Shown: positions 39,962-51,543 of the stretch, piece after piece | Numbering within the stretch: position 1 is the first letter of the stretch | Layout of the letters: every line of letters starts with the position of its first letter | From: Trametes villosa | Lineage: Eukaryota; Basidiomycota; Agaricomycetes; Polyporales; Polyporaceae | Direction of reading: 5' to 3' | Assembly (NCBI GenBank): GCA_002964805.2 | Contig: PUDQ02000003.1 | Location: 4,216,001 to 4,280,000 of the forward strand | Length of the DNA stretch: 64,000 bases | Notes under the pieces: model-generated | What the model saw: only the letters and a program-made list of their open reading frames with translations | Told to the model about the DNA's origin: nothing | The model's database searches: none | Position numbers and translations under genes: made by a program

Positions 39962-42235
39962 ATGAGCTCAACCTCCTCTACTGACACTCTTCCTGCCGCA
40001 ACAGTTTCACCGCCGGTGGAAACTCTGGTTCTCAGCAGGACTCTTGGCCCATTCTTGCTTGGTACCTTCGGTGCACTCATGTCCGTCCACAGTGTTCTTG
40101 GACCTGTACACATTTCACCTAACGTTGTATCGATCAATAGCCTGTACGGACTCGCCCTCCATCAAGTATATCGGTACTTTAAGCTTTATTCTCACGACAC
40201 GATCTTTTTGAAGGCTTTCGTGGGTATATATTCTGCCTTCTATAAACCGTGTGTATAATCGCCTCTTGTTCCTCAGGTCGGCTCTGTACTGCAAGTTCTG
40301 AATACGCCGTGGCGGTCCATGCGACATATTGACTTTCTCCACCTAGGTCTGTAGAGACAATTCACATCGTGATATGTACGCAAGCGTGGTGAGCTCATAC
40401 TCAACTTACGGAGGTTTCAGGCTGACCACACTATGTCGTAGTTATTTCTATCTCGTCACGAACTTCCTCGACCCGTTTGCACTCCTCCATCCTAAAACAC
40501 GGTCAGCCCCTTATACGTATTGTCCCGAACTGCACCTATTACTCACGCGAGATACAGGACGCTCGTAGTAAGCAGGATCAAGCCTATCTAGCGATGTACA
40601 CGCTGACCGATTTCGACTTTCAAGTTCTTGCCAGTGGCCGCCGTACGTTCCGCTGACGTCTCGACGCTGTCTACCAGCGTTCCTCGAATACTATTGAATC
40701 GTTTTCTTATAATCATTCTAGGTTCTGCCCATTTTCGTGTCGCAAAGGCAAGGGCACCCCTCGCCTCATTCCGAAAGACGTGTCTTTACGAGACCTTGCA
40801 GCTTCTTCGCGCGGAGGCTGTTCCAGCGTACGCAGCCATAATCTCTCCCCTTTCGGCCCATGTGTTGAGGCTCGGTAGTTCGACCGCGGTATTGGCCATT
40901 GGTATTCGGCTCAGTACGTCTGAATTGGCCTTTAAGTTGTGCCGCGCCTGACGGCATCAACTTAACAGATGTTCTTCGCTGTGGTAGCGCTTGGTGAGCG
41001 CATGCCAATCCCCTCCTCCGACCGGATCATCCCGTTGCGATGACATGCTCATGTCTCCTTGCTCGCCTGTAGTCAGCACGATAGGTGCATTTAGCCGTTC
41101 CGTCTTTCGCCTTGTCCTTTAAAATACCTACTACATCCTCAGCCGCAACCACACACATGTAAGCAAACCACTCCACATTCCGGAATTTGATTCTCTCAAT
41201 CATTACTCGCCAGATTCCGAGAGAACCAGTTCACGATCATATACGCGCCGCTCAAGGGAAGCGACACGGGCCTATCCACCGGGGGCGCGGATGCCAAGAC
41301 TGGCGAAGAACATCTCTGGCGGACGATCAGCATCGTCGCCGTGTTCGGCGCGGCCACGGTCTCCAACCTGCTCACGACGGTCCCGCTGGTGCTCGTCCTG
41401 CGGAGCAGCCGCACGGGCTCGAAGCAGTCGCGGTGAGCTGCGCGCGCCTCGCTCGAATGTCGCGTATTGATCGTCGCCGCGCGGACGAAGCACGGATCGC
41501 GTCGTCGACCGGCTCGTGCTGTATACGGTCAACACGGGTGCGTGGAGCGGCGCGGATGGTGGGTGTCGTGTGCCACTGGGCTGACGCGTGTGCACACAGG
41601 GCTCGTGACTGGGTATGGTGGTGTCGCAGTATAAACGCAGGGGGCTGTGCTCAACGAAAGCCATACCTACACCAGGATCCTCGATGTCCTCCCCCCGATA
41701 TTTGTGAGTTTCCTGGCCAAGCGTATTTCCCGGCTCCTCAAGGCGTCGCCCCGCTGACACCCGCGCACAGTGCCTAGCGTACCCCGACGCCATGATAGAC
41801 ATTTCTATCACGATGATCAACGCCCACGGTATGCTGTGAGCCTTGCTTCACACGCACACACGCACTAATCTCTCTACAGTCTACGCGAACTCGGTCCTCG
41901 CCGTGTACGTCTCTGATACGGATATCACTTTGCCACCCAATACTGATTGTCAGACGGTCGGCGCACTGCAGGTTTGATTCCCGCCAGACCCTCAACAAGA
42001 TTATGGTTGAGACCCCGGCGGTCACCGTGAGCAGCCTCAGGTTCAACATGTCGACGACCCAGGGCCAGGCGGTACGCCCCACCGCGGTCGAGCTGCGGGA
42101 CGCCCAGCAGGTTCGTTCCGTTTTGCGATTTCAGGCATATGGTCCGCTGCGTAACGACGCGATACGTTGTAGAAGTCCGAGTCGGAGGACGATTCCCGGG
42201 GGCCAGCCCGGGGCGAAGTCTTCGTCGTCGACTAA
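39962..42235 (+). CDS. DUF6534 multi-pass membrane protein in 19 exons
   Basis: Exons: 39962-40080, 40141-40223, 40355-40388, 40442-40501, 40558-40567, 40625-40642, 40722-40747, 40802-40827, 40870-40913, 40969-40993, 41143-41158, 41214-41432, 41491-41537, 41600-41612, 41676-41703, 41771-41828, 41880-41904, 41972-42110, 42173-42235. The product is 350 residues, the usual family size, in one frame. Family blocks in order: LGPFLLGTFGALILYGLALH, ETIHIVICTQACYFYLVTNF, VLPIFVSQSFFARRLFQ, FRENQF, WRTISIVAVFGAATVSNLLT, SSRTGSKQSRTDRVVDRLVL, YTVNTGLVTGILDVLPPIF, VYANSVLAVFDSRQTL. About seven membrane helices are expected. DUF6534 proteins abound in Agaricomycetes; function is unknown. Nine exons are 28 bases or shorter, so splits at 40502-40721 and 40994-41213 need transcript proof. 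One intron (40748-40801) has a GC donor. Confidence 0.82.
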
Positions 42236-42642
42236 CCCGCCCCATGCGACTCCCGAGCTAGCGCTTCGGGCGCGTATGATGTGGGGCGTGGATGATGGTG
42301 TCGAATGAGGCTACGACGGCTGGGGTGTGATGTTGTCCGAATGATAGTTACACACGCTGTTCTGGGAGCCGTGCGTGTGAGGCGTATACATTCAGACGTC
42401 GGGGGGCTTGCAGCTTGAGCGGGATATTGCACGAATGCGGCACAAACCTGCTTACTGTATGCCACTGTAAGCACAGCACAGCGCAAATACGTAGACACAC
42501 GTCATTCCCGTGGACGAGATAAAGTCGTAACCAATGTCCAATGTCCATTACTAGCTCAAACGTGTAAGATGTCCGACAACTACCTCCACTCTCCCACTGC
42601 CTGTCCCATCCCACTTCATCCATAACCTCAAGCGAAGCTGCC
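42236..42642. other. Convergent intergenic spacer
   Basis: 407 bases between the stop of the DUF6534 gene (plus) and the stop of the GPI-type gene (minus); two 3' UTRs. Nothing else seen. Confidence 0.55.
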
Positions 42643-43427
42643 CTACAAGAGAACAGCACCGACAGCAGCGAGCACGCCCGCGCCAATGACGCCCGCAACG
42701 CTCGCGCGCGCGCCGCCGACAGCGCCGTTCGGCGGGTTGAGCGCGGTCGTGTTCCCGGTGGGCGCGCCCGTGCCCGAGGGCGTGGTGCCATTCTTGCCCG
42801 TGGCGGCGGTGCCGCTCGGCGCGGGGGGTGCAAGAGTGCCGGAGCCCGTCTAGAAGTACACACGTTAGCAAAGACATCCCAGACGCAACGCAAAGAAAGG
42901 CGAGGGAGACTAACCGGCAAGCTACCGGAAGCGCCACCAGAGCCCGACGGACCAGGCGTGCCCGCGACGCCCGAGGGGAGCGACGAGCTGCCAGCGGGCA
43001 CGGTCGCCGCGGCGGACGAGGAGGTGCCGACGGGGGTGGACGCGGCGGACGAGCTGGTCGCGGCGGGCTCGCTCGCAGCGGAGGAGCTCGTGGCGATGGG
43101 CTCGCTGGCCGCCGAGGAGGAGGTCGCGGCGGGTTCGGTCGCGGCGGCGCTGGAGGTGCCGCCGACGGGCTCGGCGGCGGTGCTGCTAGCCTGGCGCTTG
43201 TCGAGGCCCTGTGGAGGTGGTTAGTGGCTGAAGGTGGGAGGTTGACAGGGCAGAGAAGGAGTTGAACGTACGAAGCCGTCGACGAGGTCACGGTTGACGA
43301 CACGGGGGTCGAAGGCGTTCACTGAGGGAGAGGGCGTAAGCAACCATACAGGCACCCAAGCAAGAAGCAACCACATACCCTGCAGCATGAGCAGGAACGC
43401 AGCAGACGCAACGGAGAGAACGCGCAT
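42643..43427 (-). CDS. Secreted GPI-type Ser/Ala-rich protein with 12-residue repeats
   Basis: Four exons: 43379-43427, 43272-43321, 42915-43208, 42643-42849; 199 residues. Signal peptide MRVLSVASAAFLLMLQG. A dibasic site (LDKR, Kex2-like) follows at the start of exon 3, so a propeptide is likely removed. The middle is a tandem run of EP(A/I)ATSSSAAS units, probably O-mannosylated. The end VAGVIGAGVLAAVGAVLL, after NTTALNPPNGAVGG, fits a GPI-attachment signal. No enzymatic domain. Probably a small cell-wall or surface protein. The same exon 1 layout occurs in the genes at 37532, 45645 and 49615. Confidence 0.78.
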
Positions 43428-45644
43428 GGTGTCGAAAGTGGCGGTGGAGGGATGGGTTCCAAAGAGCGAATTGGGACGTCGACAAGGGACACGAAGGAAA
43501 GACAGGACACTGCAGACGCCTCTTGTACTCCCTCGCCCCGTGTCTTATACGGCCTCGATCTCCGTCGGCGCCACCCTGGGCGCGCACATACACACGCACG
43601 GCAACCTGCACCGCGCTGCGAACGAGGGTGCACGTCTCGGCTCCGTGCTGTCACGAGTGCTGCGGATCTGTGATCCCACGCATTCGCAGGCGGCGTGTGT
43701 GGCAGGTGGCTGGAAGGAAGGCTGCCAGATGCCGTCGGTGGTCTGAATTCGGGAACCGGCAGAAGGGGTGGAGACGGGTGCTGTCCGGTGCGCCGAGGGG
43801 CTACGCCATGCAATCATGGAACCAGCATGTTCTCTGGAGCCTTTGGACGGTCTTTCCGCAAGCAGCACGTCCTAGAGCGTATCCCGATGTCGGCTTTCCC
43901 TGCCAGCGGTTCTTGACGGTCACATTCGCCCGTCCGGTCTGGAGCGGAAATCTGAGTGGCACAGCGCTCGACGGCGCGTTGCGCTCGACTGTACGTTTGA
44001 TGGTGACGGGCAGTGCCCACAACCACCTTCCTCGATTACATACCACCTGAAGATCTGCGTCTCAAGTAAGTAAATGAGATGTGCTTGAATCAGAGCGAAC
44101 CGTATGTAGCGTACCTTTCACAGGCAGTCGGTAAGAACAGGGTGCAGATGAGCTCATCGTGCCGCTGGTGCTGCGGCTGCTCTGCCACAGGCCGACGATG
44201 TCCTTGGCACATCCCAGCAGCCAGCAGTGATTTAGGTACCGATTGGCCCACTGGGGATATGCGGGGACCTAGGGAAGCAATGTCGATCTTGAAAGAGTGC
44301 CCGTGCACTAAACGCGGTGCAGTGACGTGTTTTGCACGGACGCCCATCCCCGAGTCCTGCAAAAACTTGGCGATCCCGCTGTTGACCTGAACAAATGTCC
44401 GCATGGAGATATATTTCGATACTTACGTTGGTGACCCGTTTATGCGACGCGCAAGCGGGGGATTCTGCCGTACATGCACAGCAGTATAGGAGGTGGTCGT
44501 GGTCGCCTCTCAAGAGCGTCGCGAGAGGACTCCGAGTAGATCGGAGACAACGGTTATAGGGCCCGACCGGGGAAGCGGACCGACGTCCGAGTCGCGGGAT
44601 TTCCGCCTTGCTAAGTTGCTTTCTGCCACGATGGCGAACTCAGTCGTTTTCCTCCTGCCTGCGATCATCCTTCCTGCAACTGGCCAACTTGCTTTCAGGG
44701 GCAACATCTGCTTGTGCACTGCTTGAGGCCACGATATCAAAAATGATGCGAGCTGGGGAATGCACGCCAAGCCCTCCAGGGGCATGCCGCACAGGCGTGC
44801 CGGAATTGCGCCGTCGAAGGTCCAGCTCTGATCATGTTGGGGCCATGGCAGCACCGACGCGAGGTGCGTTACGACACCTTCGGCTCCGAGCTCAGGATTT
44901 TACTGTGCATGCCCGCTCGGCAACACAGTCTTCGCAGTCACTCGATGAACGGCGACGGCGTCTGTGAGTGTCGCCGTTCATCTTGGTGCCGATCATTCTA
45001 TTGCGAAGGTGTACTCCGTGCAATACGAGTAAACCTCCTTCGCCAAAGAGGAGCGCACCTTACGTCGATGGCGTGCATCGATGCACGCGTTCTCTCATCG
45101 CGGGCGCGCGAAGCCACCTCCGTCTTCCGTTGGGGTCTCATGCCCTTCCGTTTTCCTGCCGCGGCAAGAGGAGGCCGTGCCCGAGAAACCCCACCGTGGA
45201 CCTAAGATGGACCTAGAGATGGACCTAGAAGTTGATGCCTGCTTCCTCCTGCAGACAGCCCCCGCACTGCGACCACTGCTGCGTCTCCAGAGACGCGTCT
45301 TTCGGGCATTTTGAATATCTACGTCGGAGGAAGTGTCGGACATGTCGAACGGTGCGCGCTGCACTCGTCTAATGCCGCGCACCGAGCCCGCAAACGCCTC
45401 GGGGAAGTGTGGCCCGTGGCGGTGCAGGGAGAAGGCCCGAAGGCGACGAACAGCGCAGCTGACAGGTGCCATATTGCAGCCATGATCCTCCCATCTTCCC
45501 TCTTCCCCGTCTGATAAGTACCGTGCCCGGGGCCGCGCTCGGGCTCGCTGCTCTCGCGACCCCTTCGTCCCCCTCCCCGTCGGATCTCCCCCGCCCTTCG
45601 TTTAGGCTCGTGCTCTTGTGCGTATACCCCGGACCCCGCCCACC
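43428..45644. other. Divergent intergenic region, no supported gene
   Basis: 2.2 kb between the starts of two secreted-protein genes. A TATAAG box for the minus-strand gene lies at 43544-43549. A three-fold tandem repeat of a unit near AGATGGACCTAG is found at about 45204-45232. No gene recognised. Confidence 0.5.
43544..43549 (-). promoter_or_regulatory. TATA box of the minus-strand GPI-type gene
   Basis: TATAAG on the minus strand, about 117 bases before the ATG at 43427. Confidence 0.5.
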
Positions 45645-46417
45645 ATGCGTCTCTCCTTCAACGTTTTTATCGGGGCCGCGTTGGTCGCCGCGCAAGGTAC
45701 GCATTGTCGGTGAAGTCCAGCTTGTACAATCCTGACTTTCCGGCTCCCAGTGAACGCCCTCGCGCCGCGGGCCCACACCACCACCTCGACGTCCCAGCCG
45801 CCCGCAGGCCCCACGATCACCGACTCGTCCTTCACGTCGAGCGCCTTCTCCACCGACGCGGGCTTCTCCTCCAGCGCCTTCTCCACGGACGCCGGCTTCT
45901 CCTCCAGCATCTTCACCACGGACGCGTCCTTCTCCTCGAGCGTCGCCACCACCGACGCGTCCTTCTCGTCGAGCGTCCACCACAACGGCACCACGACCTC
46001 GAAGGCGCACTCGACCACGCCCACGGGCTCCAGGGCGGTGAGCACCACCACGCAAGTTACGGTGAGCCCCGCCTCGAGCTCGCCGAGCGGCCCGGTCAGT
46101 CTCCCTCCCCCGCTGCTTTTAGGCTCTTATTGACCGACGTGTTGCAGGCCTCGAGCTCGTCGACCGCCCCTCTCCCCGCGTCTGGAACTGGAACCGCCCC
46201 GCTCCCGGCCTCGCAGTCCTCAGGCACCTCGAGCGCCAGCATCAGCGGCGGCGCGTCGCTCCCGGGGCTCGGTGGCAGCGGCACCGCGCCCCCCGCGCCC
46301 TCGGGCACGAACCTGAACACCACTACGACGCCTAACGGCGCGCTCGGCCTGCAGGCGCGTACGGGCCAGGCTCTCATTGCGGGCGCGTTCGTCGTTGCTG
46401 GCGCGCTTGTGGTTTGA
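45645..46417 (+). CDS. Secreted GPI-type Ser/Thr-rich protein
   Basis: Three exons: 45645-45696, 45751-46094, 46148-46417; 221 residues. Signal peptide MRLSFNVFIGAALVAAQ, then VNALAPRAHTTTSTS. The centre has five units of the form (F)ST(D)AGFSSSAF and TTDASFSSSV, a tandem repeat of 9-12 residues, followed by TTTQVTVSPASSS. The C-terminal end (TGQALIAGAFVVAGALVV) is a hydrophobic GPI-type tail. Low complexity and rich in potential O-glycosylation sites. No catalytic domain. It has the same tail type and intron plan as the 42643-43427 protein and may share ancestry. Confidence 0.78.
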
Positions 46418-47625
46418 GCTACTATTTATATTTAAGGGTTATGGACGGCGGCAGTACGGCGGCCCCTCGCTTTGGGTGGGGCCGGCTGGTTTGTTGGACT
46501 TTTGTTTCGTTTAGGGTGTGTTGGACTTGGGGTGTTGTTGTGAATGTAGTTTGTGGATTTGTATACCCTTGAGTGCTCTGTAACGAGCATATAATCAGCT
46601 TGTGTTTTGCGTGGAGACGGTTCCGCGGTGTTTGCCTCGAGCGGCCGCGCGCACACATATGTCCTGCTCGGCTATGAAGGTATTAGCCATCCAGATGAGT
46701 TCAAGCAACCCCAACTATCTCGCGTACGTCATACATACTCTGACATATTGTGTCTGCGCCTCACACAAACACTGATACCCGGGGGACGGGATATTACTCC
46801 CCGCACCGGCGCACCTAACCTCGGAGTGATCTCGACCCGTTGTGGACAGATATGTATCGCCGTGTATGCACGTCTGGTGGAGCACCACCCATAGCAGTGG
46901 TAAGTTGTATGCTGCGCGATCCTGAACTTGGAGAAGGGCGCGCTGAAGTCGTCGCAGCAGATATGCACTGCAAGTGGCGGCAGACGGGGGAGCTAAAGCG
47001 GCGCTCATCCTAGGATTCTCTTGGCACCGTACTACTACCTGCCAACCTGCCCGGACGATCTAGAGGAAGACCAGCTATCGACGCCGAAACGCACCTGTCA
47101 CTGGGACTGTATGACAGCCTCCTGAAAGCGCAGCAAGGCCGACATGATATTCGTACATGATCAGGCCACTCCGCTCCGGCCGGACCTCTGGCAGAATCAG
47201 GATCACCACACTCCTCGAGACCGGTGTACTGCGGCTACGCAGGCTCGCAGTGGTACCACCGCACACGACTCACTCTCGCGCGCAGAATACACCTCAAGGT
47301 CCCCGCCGCTGGCGACTTACCGCAGTGGCACGTTCGTGGCCTGACTTGAACTCGAAAGCAGCCGCCCAGTGACATGGGAACTTCAGCGTGCCAAGGTTTC
47401 GTACGACTGCCCCCGACAGGGCGATGTCCAAGCTTGGACGCAGCGCTCGGTCCGCAGCTTCGTGTTCCCACCGAAAGCGCAGATCGCAGAGCGCGGTCTC
47501 ATGTCGCGGGATCCGCCCTGGGCCGGGAGGCTCCTGGTCATGTAGCCTCGGGCTCGTCGGTGCGCAGCTAGTGGGCCTTGGCTTTCGCCTTCGTCCTCGC
47601 GCTGTTTGCTGCTTCGTGCGTCTTC
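46418..47625. other. Intergenic, no supported gene
   Basis: 1.2 kb. Begins with the TG-rich 3' UTR of the GPI-type gene. No gene, repeat or RNA recognised. Confidence 0.5.
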
Positions 47626-48448
47626 ATGTGTCTTCCGTTGGTGGTGCGCTGGCAGACAGCCCTGCTGCTGCTCAACCTGGGTGAGTGTCAAGTTTAAAAA
47701 AAAGGTCAACAGGGTGCGCATGACTGACGAGTTGCGTCACCGCCGGGCTGCTGCTGGCAGTACTGGTGGCAGCAGCACCCTTGCAGGTCAGTGATCAGGT
47801 CGCCAGCTTGCCCATGCTCCACCAGCTAGACCTACGACGCGTACGCACCTTTCAACTTTCAGCACCCTCTCGTGACAGTTCTGCAGCACGACTGACGCGG
47901 ATTGTCGATTGTCGCTGCAGGCCTCTGGGCAGCCCTTGCCTGCCGCGTTCGACCTGGAGGACATGTCGCGACATTTCCTCTGGGAGGCCGTCGTCGACTC
48001 GGGAGACTCCATCGCCGGCGCGTTTCTGTGCGATGAGCGAAGCGCGGATGGGACGTCGGGAGAGACGTGGGTGTCCGCTTCGGGACGCCTGGTCGTGGGC
48101 GAGCCGGTCAGTGAACGCGCTTCGCCTCGGGTTTGCCGCGCACTTACCAGGCCCTCGTTGTATGACTCCAATGCGTACCTTGCGCATGCTCCACAGCCTA
48201 TCCACGGAATTGGACTCGGAGGCGAGCATTCCCTTCCCTGCGCGCGGCGCCGCCCTCCCCCGCTCCGAGTCCCCGCGGGTGCGCACGATCAATGGCCCGC
48301 GCCGACAAGACATGGACATGAGCCCGAGCATGACCCACCGGAGGGCTGGGATTCCGAGTTCGGGATACGGGTGATGTTGGTGGTGTTGGTGTTGATGTGC
48401 GGTGCAACGATCGGGTGGTTATGCGAGAATACTCGTCTCGACTTGTAA
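47626..48448 (+). CDS. Hypothetical small membrane or secreted protein
   Basis: Four exons: 47626-47680, 47761-47786, 47921-48106, 48197-48448; 172 residues in one frame. Not recognised. Exons 1 and 2 together code a hydrophobic leader (TALLLLNLVLVAAAPLQ) that looks like a signal peptide or signal anchor. The middle exon (LEDMSRHFLWEAVVDSGDSI ... GETWVSASGRLVVGEP) is globular-looking. The last exon ends with a predicted membrane helix (IRVMLVVLVLMCGATIGWL) and a short tail. The 26-base second exon and the Pro/Arg-rich start of exon 4 lower confidence. Confidence 0.5.
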
Positions 48449-49614
48449 AAAAATCGTAGCAGGCGGTCTGTAGTGGGTCGTGCATATGCATGGCGGCAGT
48501 GGGTATATTTGTATCTGGGTCTGCACTTTCATTTCTCTTCAGATCTCGATAACACAAGACGGCGGGCAGGGTGTGAGTGAGAGGCTGCTGCGTGACATAC
48601 CATGAATTTGACAAACTGTCTCGCGTGTTTTGCCTTGGCGCGAGGGTCGTGACGCTCAATATTCCAGCGGCGCGTTGCCCTGCAGGCTCCCGCCCCTGGC
48701 AGCGGATGCGTAAAAGTCATTATGCATGGACATCGATGCGCCGCTGAACGGTCAGGCAGGCCGGTGTGGACTGCTGCAATCCGTCGAGAGGCGCGTGGCC
48801 ACAACGGGTACGGATCTGTTGCAACTATCCAGCATCTGACCGGGATGGCGGTGTAGATGTGAGGGCGCGGGGCAACATGCTAACCGAAACTCACCGTAGT
48901 CTACTGGTGGCGTGAACTTCCCTTCGACTCCAAGTCGTGCGGATTAGCCCGAGGTCCTGAGCATGGCTGCATCGCGTGCGCCTTGCGCATGATCTGCACT
49001 CCCTGGAGTCTTGGGGAGAAAACGGACGTGGATGTTGAACGTCAGCGAGATTCGCTTCAGGGTAATTGTCATGACCCACTGTATGTTAATGGTCACGGTG
49101 GCGCGAAAACGACGCGGAGTGCGTTCCGAACGGGCTTGTTGCGCTTCGCATACGGCATTGGTTAATCTGCGTGTGTTTCCGCGCCGACGGCAGCGTATGA
49201 GACCGTTGTACCCCCCTCACCACGACTTCAGCGGGGAGAAGCAAGAACCGGTGCCGTCCGCAGCACGGCTCCTTGCGGGCTCGGTAACGTCTCCCCGCAA
49301 GGGTGATCCACAGGTCGCCGAGTATTCGAAAACCTGTGCTCTATTTCACGAGCGTAGGGCTGTTGCAGTGGCAAAGCGCGAAGAGCACCCTGATGAGCGA
49401 TGGATACCAGGAACGCGCCCGCACAGTACGGAGTAGGCTGTGAGAGCAAGTCGCGTAGTGATGTCCCGCGAAACATACAGCACAGGCTCTGCGGCAGTAT
49501 AAGTATCAGTAAGTGGGAGAAGAAGCGGAAAAACATACTCGCTCACCTTCTCGTTCCTTCCTCTCCTTTCAGTACGGCTCTGCTCGCTTGCTAGACCTCG
49601 GGAAACCTTCCAAG
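48449..49614. other. Intergenic, no supported gene
   Basis: 1.2 kb. Short unrelated open frames only. A TATAAG box at 49498-49503 serves the next gene. Confidence 0.5.
49498..49503 (+). promoter_or_regulatory. TATA box of the mucin-like gene
   Basis: TATAAG, 117 bases before the ATG at 49615. Confidence 0.5.
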
Positions 49615-51106
49615 ATGGCGAACATGAAGATGATGGCCTTTGTCCTGTCTGCGATGCTCGTCTCGCGTGGTACGTACACACCAACCTGCCGAATGTCGCG
49701 GAACTGACCTCAAACTCTTGCACGTAGGTGCTGCGCGCGCTGTCGAGCGGGATGAGACCAGCCATACCACCATTCCTTCGGCCTCAATCTCTCGCACTAG
49801 CACCATTTTCCCGACCACATCCGTCGGCTTTGCCAGTACCTTTGGCGTGACTACTTCCGAGTCTTTCCCCGTGGACACTTCGAGCACGATCAACCCGTCT
49901 ACTACGACTTCGCACACCGAGTCGGGCACGGCGACCCGCCACACGACGTCTACGACGTTCTTCACGTCAGAGACCACCGGATCGTTCACTTCGACGACTC
50001 CCGGGGGCTCCTCGACAGAGGCGGTCACGTCGTTCATCTCGACGACCCTCGCGGGCTCGCCGTCGTTCTCCACCGGCAGCCCGTACATCCCCGAGACCGT
50101 CACAATGTGGACTTCGGCTGTAGCCGCCGTGTCGACGAAGTACGTCGTGGTGGGCGAATGCGCGGTCCCCACCGGACACGGGACTGTCACCGTCACCGTC
50201 ACGGAGTCCCCTAGGCCTATCCACACCAGCGCCACGGGCGGTGTGTTCGTGGGCGAGCCATCGGAGACGTTCTCGCCGATCTTCGGCACGACGAACGCGC
50301 CCTTCCCGTCCCTCACGGGGACCACGACGTTCTCCCCGATCTTCGTCACCACGAACACGCCGTACCCGTCGCCGTCGGAGAGCGTGAGCGCGACTACGAG
50401 CGGGTGCGTGTGCGCGACGAGCACGCAGGGAGGCTCCTTCACGTCGTTCCCGACGTCCACCGTGGGCAACGACGGCTCGACGACGTTCTTCACGTCCTTC
50501 CCAACGGCCTTCCCAACGTCGACTGGGTCGGACGGCACCGTCACAACGTCCGTGAACACGCACTCGACGGCGTCCAACGGCACCGCCGCGACCTCGACGT
50601 ACTCGGTGGGCGGCGACAGCTCGACGACGTTCTTCACCACGTTCCCGACGACGTCGAGCTCGTTCGGGTCCGCGGCCACGTCCACCCACGTCGCGTGCTC
50701 GTGCGCGACGGACACCGTTACGGTGTCGACGGCATTCCCGACTTCGACCGACACCGTGACTGTGAGCACGTCCTTCTCCACCGACTCGGTGACTGTGAGC
50801 ACGACCGTGTCCACCGACTCAGTGACCGTGAGCACTGCGTTCCCGTCGGGCACTACCACCGGGGTCTCGACGAGCACGAGCACCGGCTTCCCCAGCATCA
50901 CGTCGGTCTTTACTGGCACGAGCTCGACGGACCACGTAACGATCTCGACCTCGACTGGTGGCACCACGACGAACCCCGTCACCACCTCGATCGTAACTGG
51001 AACGAGCACCACGCACCACGTTACCACGACTAGCCCGAACGTGTCGACTTCTACCAACACCCGCTTCACGACGAGCAACGGCGCGTCCTCGACCGCGTCG
51101 TTCTGA
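49615..51106 (+). CDS. Large secreted Ser/Thr-rich mucin-like protein
   Basis: Two exons, 49615-49669 and 49728-51106; 477 residues. Signal peptide MANMKMMAFVLSAMLVSR, then AARAVERDETS. Almost all the rest is Ser/Thr with Val, Phe and Gly, organised in short repeats: TDTVTVST and TDSVTVST units (about 50715-50835), TTFFTSFPT/TTFFTTFPT units, and TTFSPIF(G/V)TTN. Only a few Cys are present (GECAVP, SGCVCATS, VACSCATD). Heavy O-mannosylation and an extended cell-wall or adhesive role are expected. Unlike its neighbours it ends TSNGASSTASF without a hydrophobic GPI tail. The repeats keep several other frames open on both strands; those are shadows. Confidence 0.8.
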
Positions 51107-51543
51107 AGCTTCGCCCGACACGGTGGGCGGATACAGTAAGATGGACTCATGGACGTTGCGCGAGGGTTTGAGGGAGAGTGACGGCATGGACTGATAAGGA
51201 GTGTATATGGATCAGCATTCGTTTGGATAGGAACTACGGACTTACATATTCTCTGTACGGTGTATACCGTCGTAATCACAACTGCCGCGTCACGAATTCG
51301 TGACGCCGTAGTACGACCCTTTGTACGTCGCCGCAGGGAGAGCTCCGTCGCATGCGTCCGTTAGCGGCTGACGGATCGAGCATCGATCTGGAGTGAATCT
51401 CGCGCTGAACCGTGCATGAGCCTGAACAATGATACATTGAATATTACTTCACGTACGAGAACACGACGATACTAGAAAGAAAGGAAAGGCAGAGCAATGA
51501 TACAGAGAGGACATGACAAGAAGACGCGTCTCGGATACCCTCG
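51107..51543. other. Convergent intergenic spacer
   Basis: 437 bases between the stops of the mucin-like gene (plus) and SUMO (minus). Two 3' UTRs; nothing else seen. Confidence 0.55.

Noticed and set aside
49591..51279. 562-codon open frame on the minus strand across the mucin-like gene
   Set aside because: It mirrors the Ser/Thr/Val repeats of the plus-strand gene; repeat codons keep several frames open. The plus strand has a TATA box, signal peptide and a correctly phased intron.
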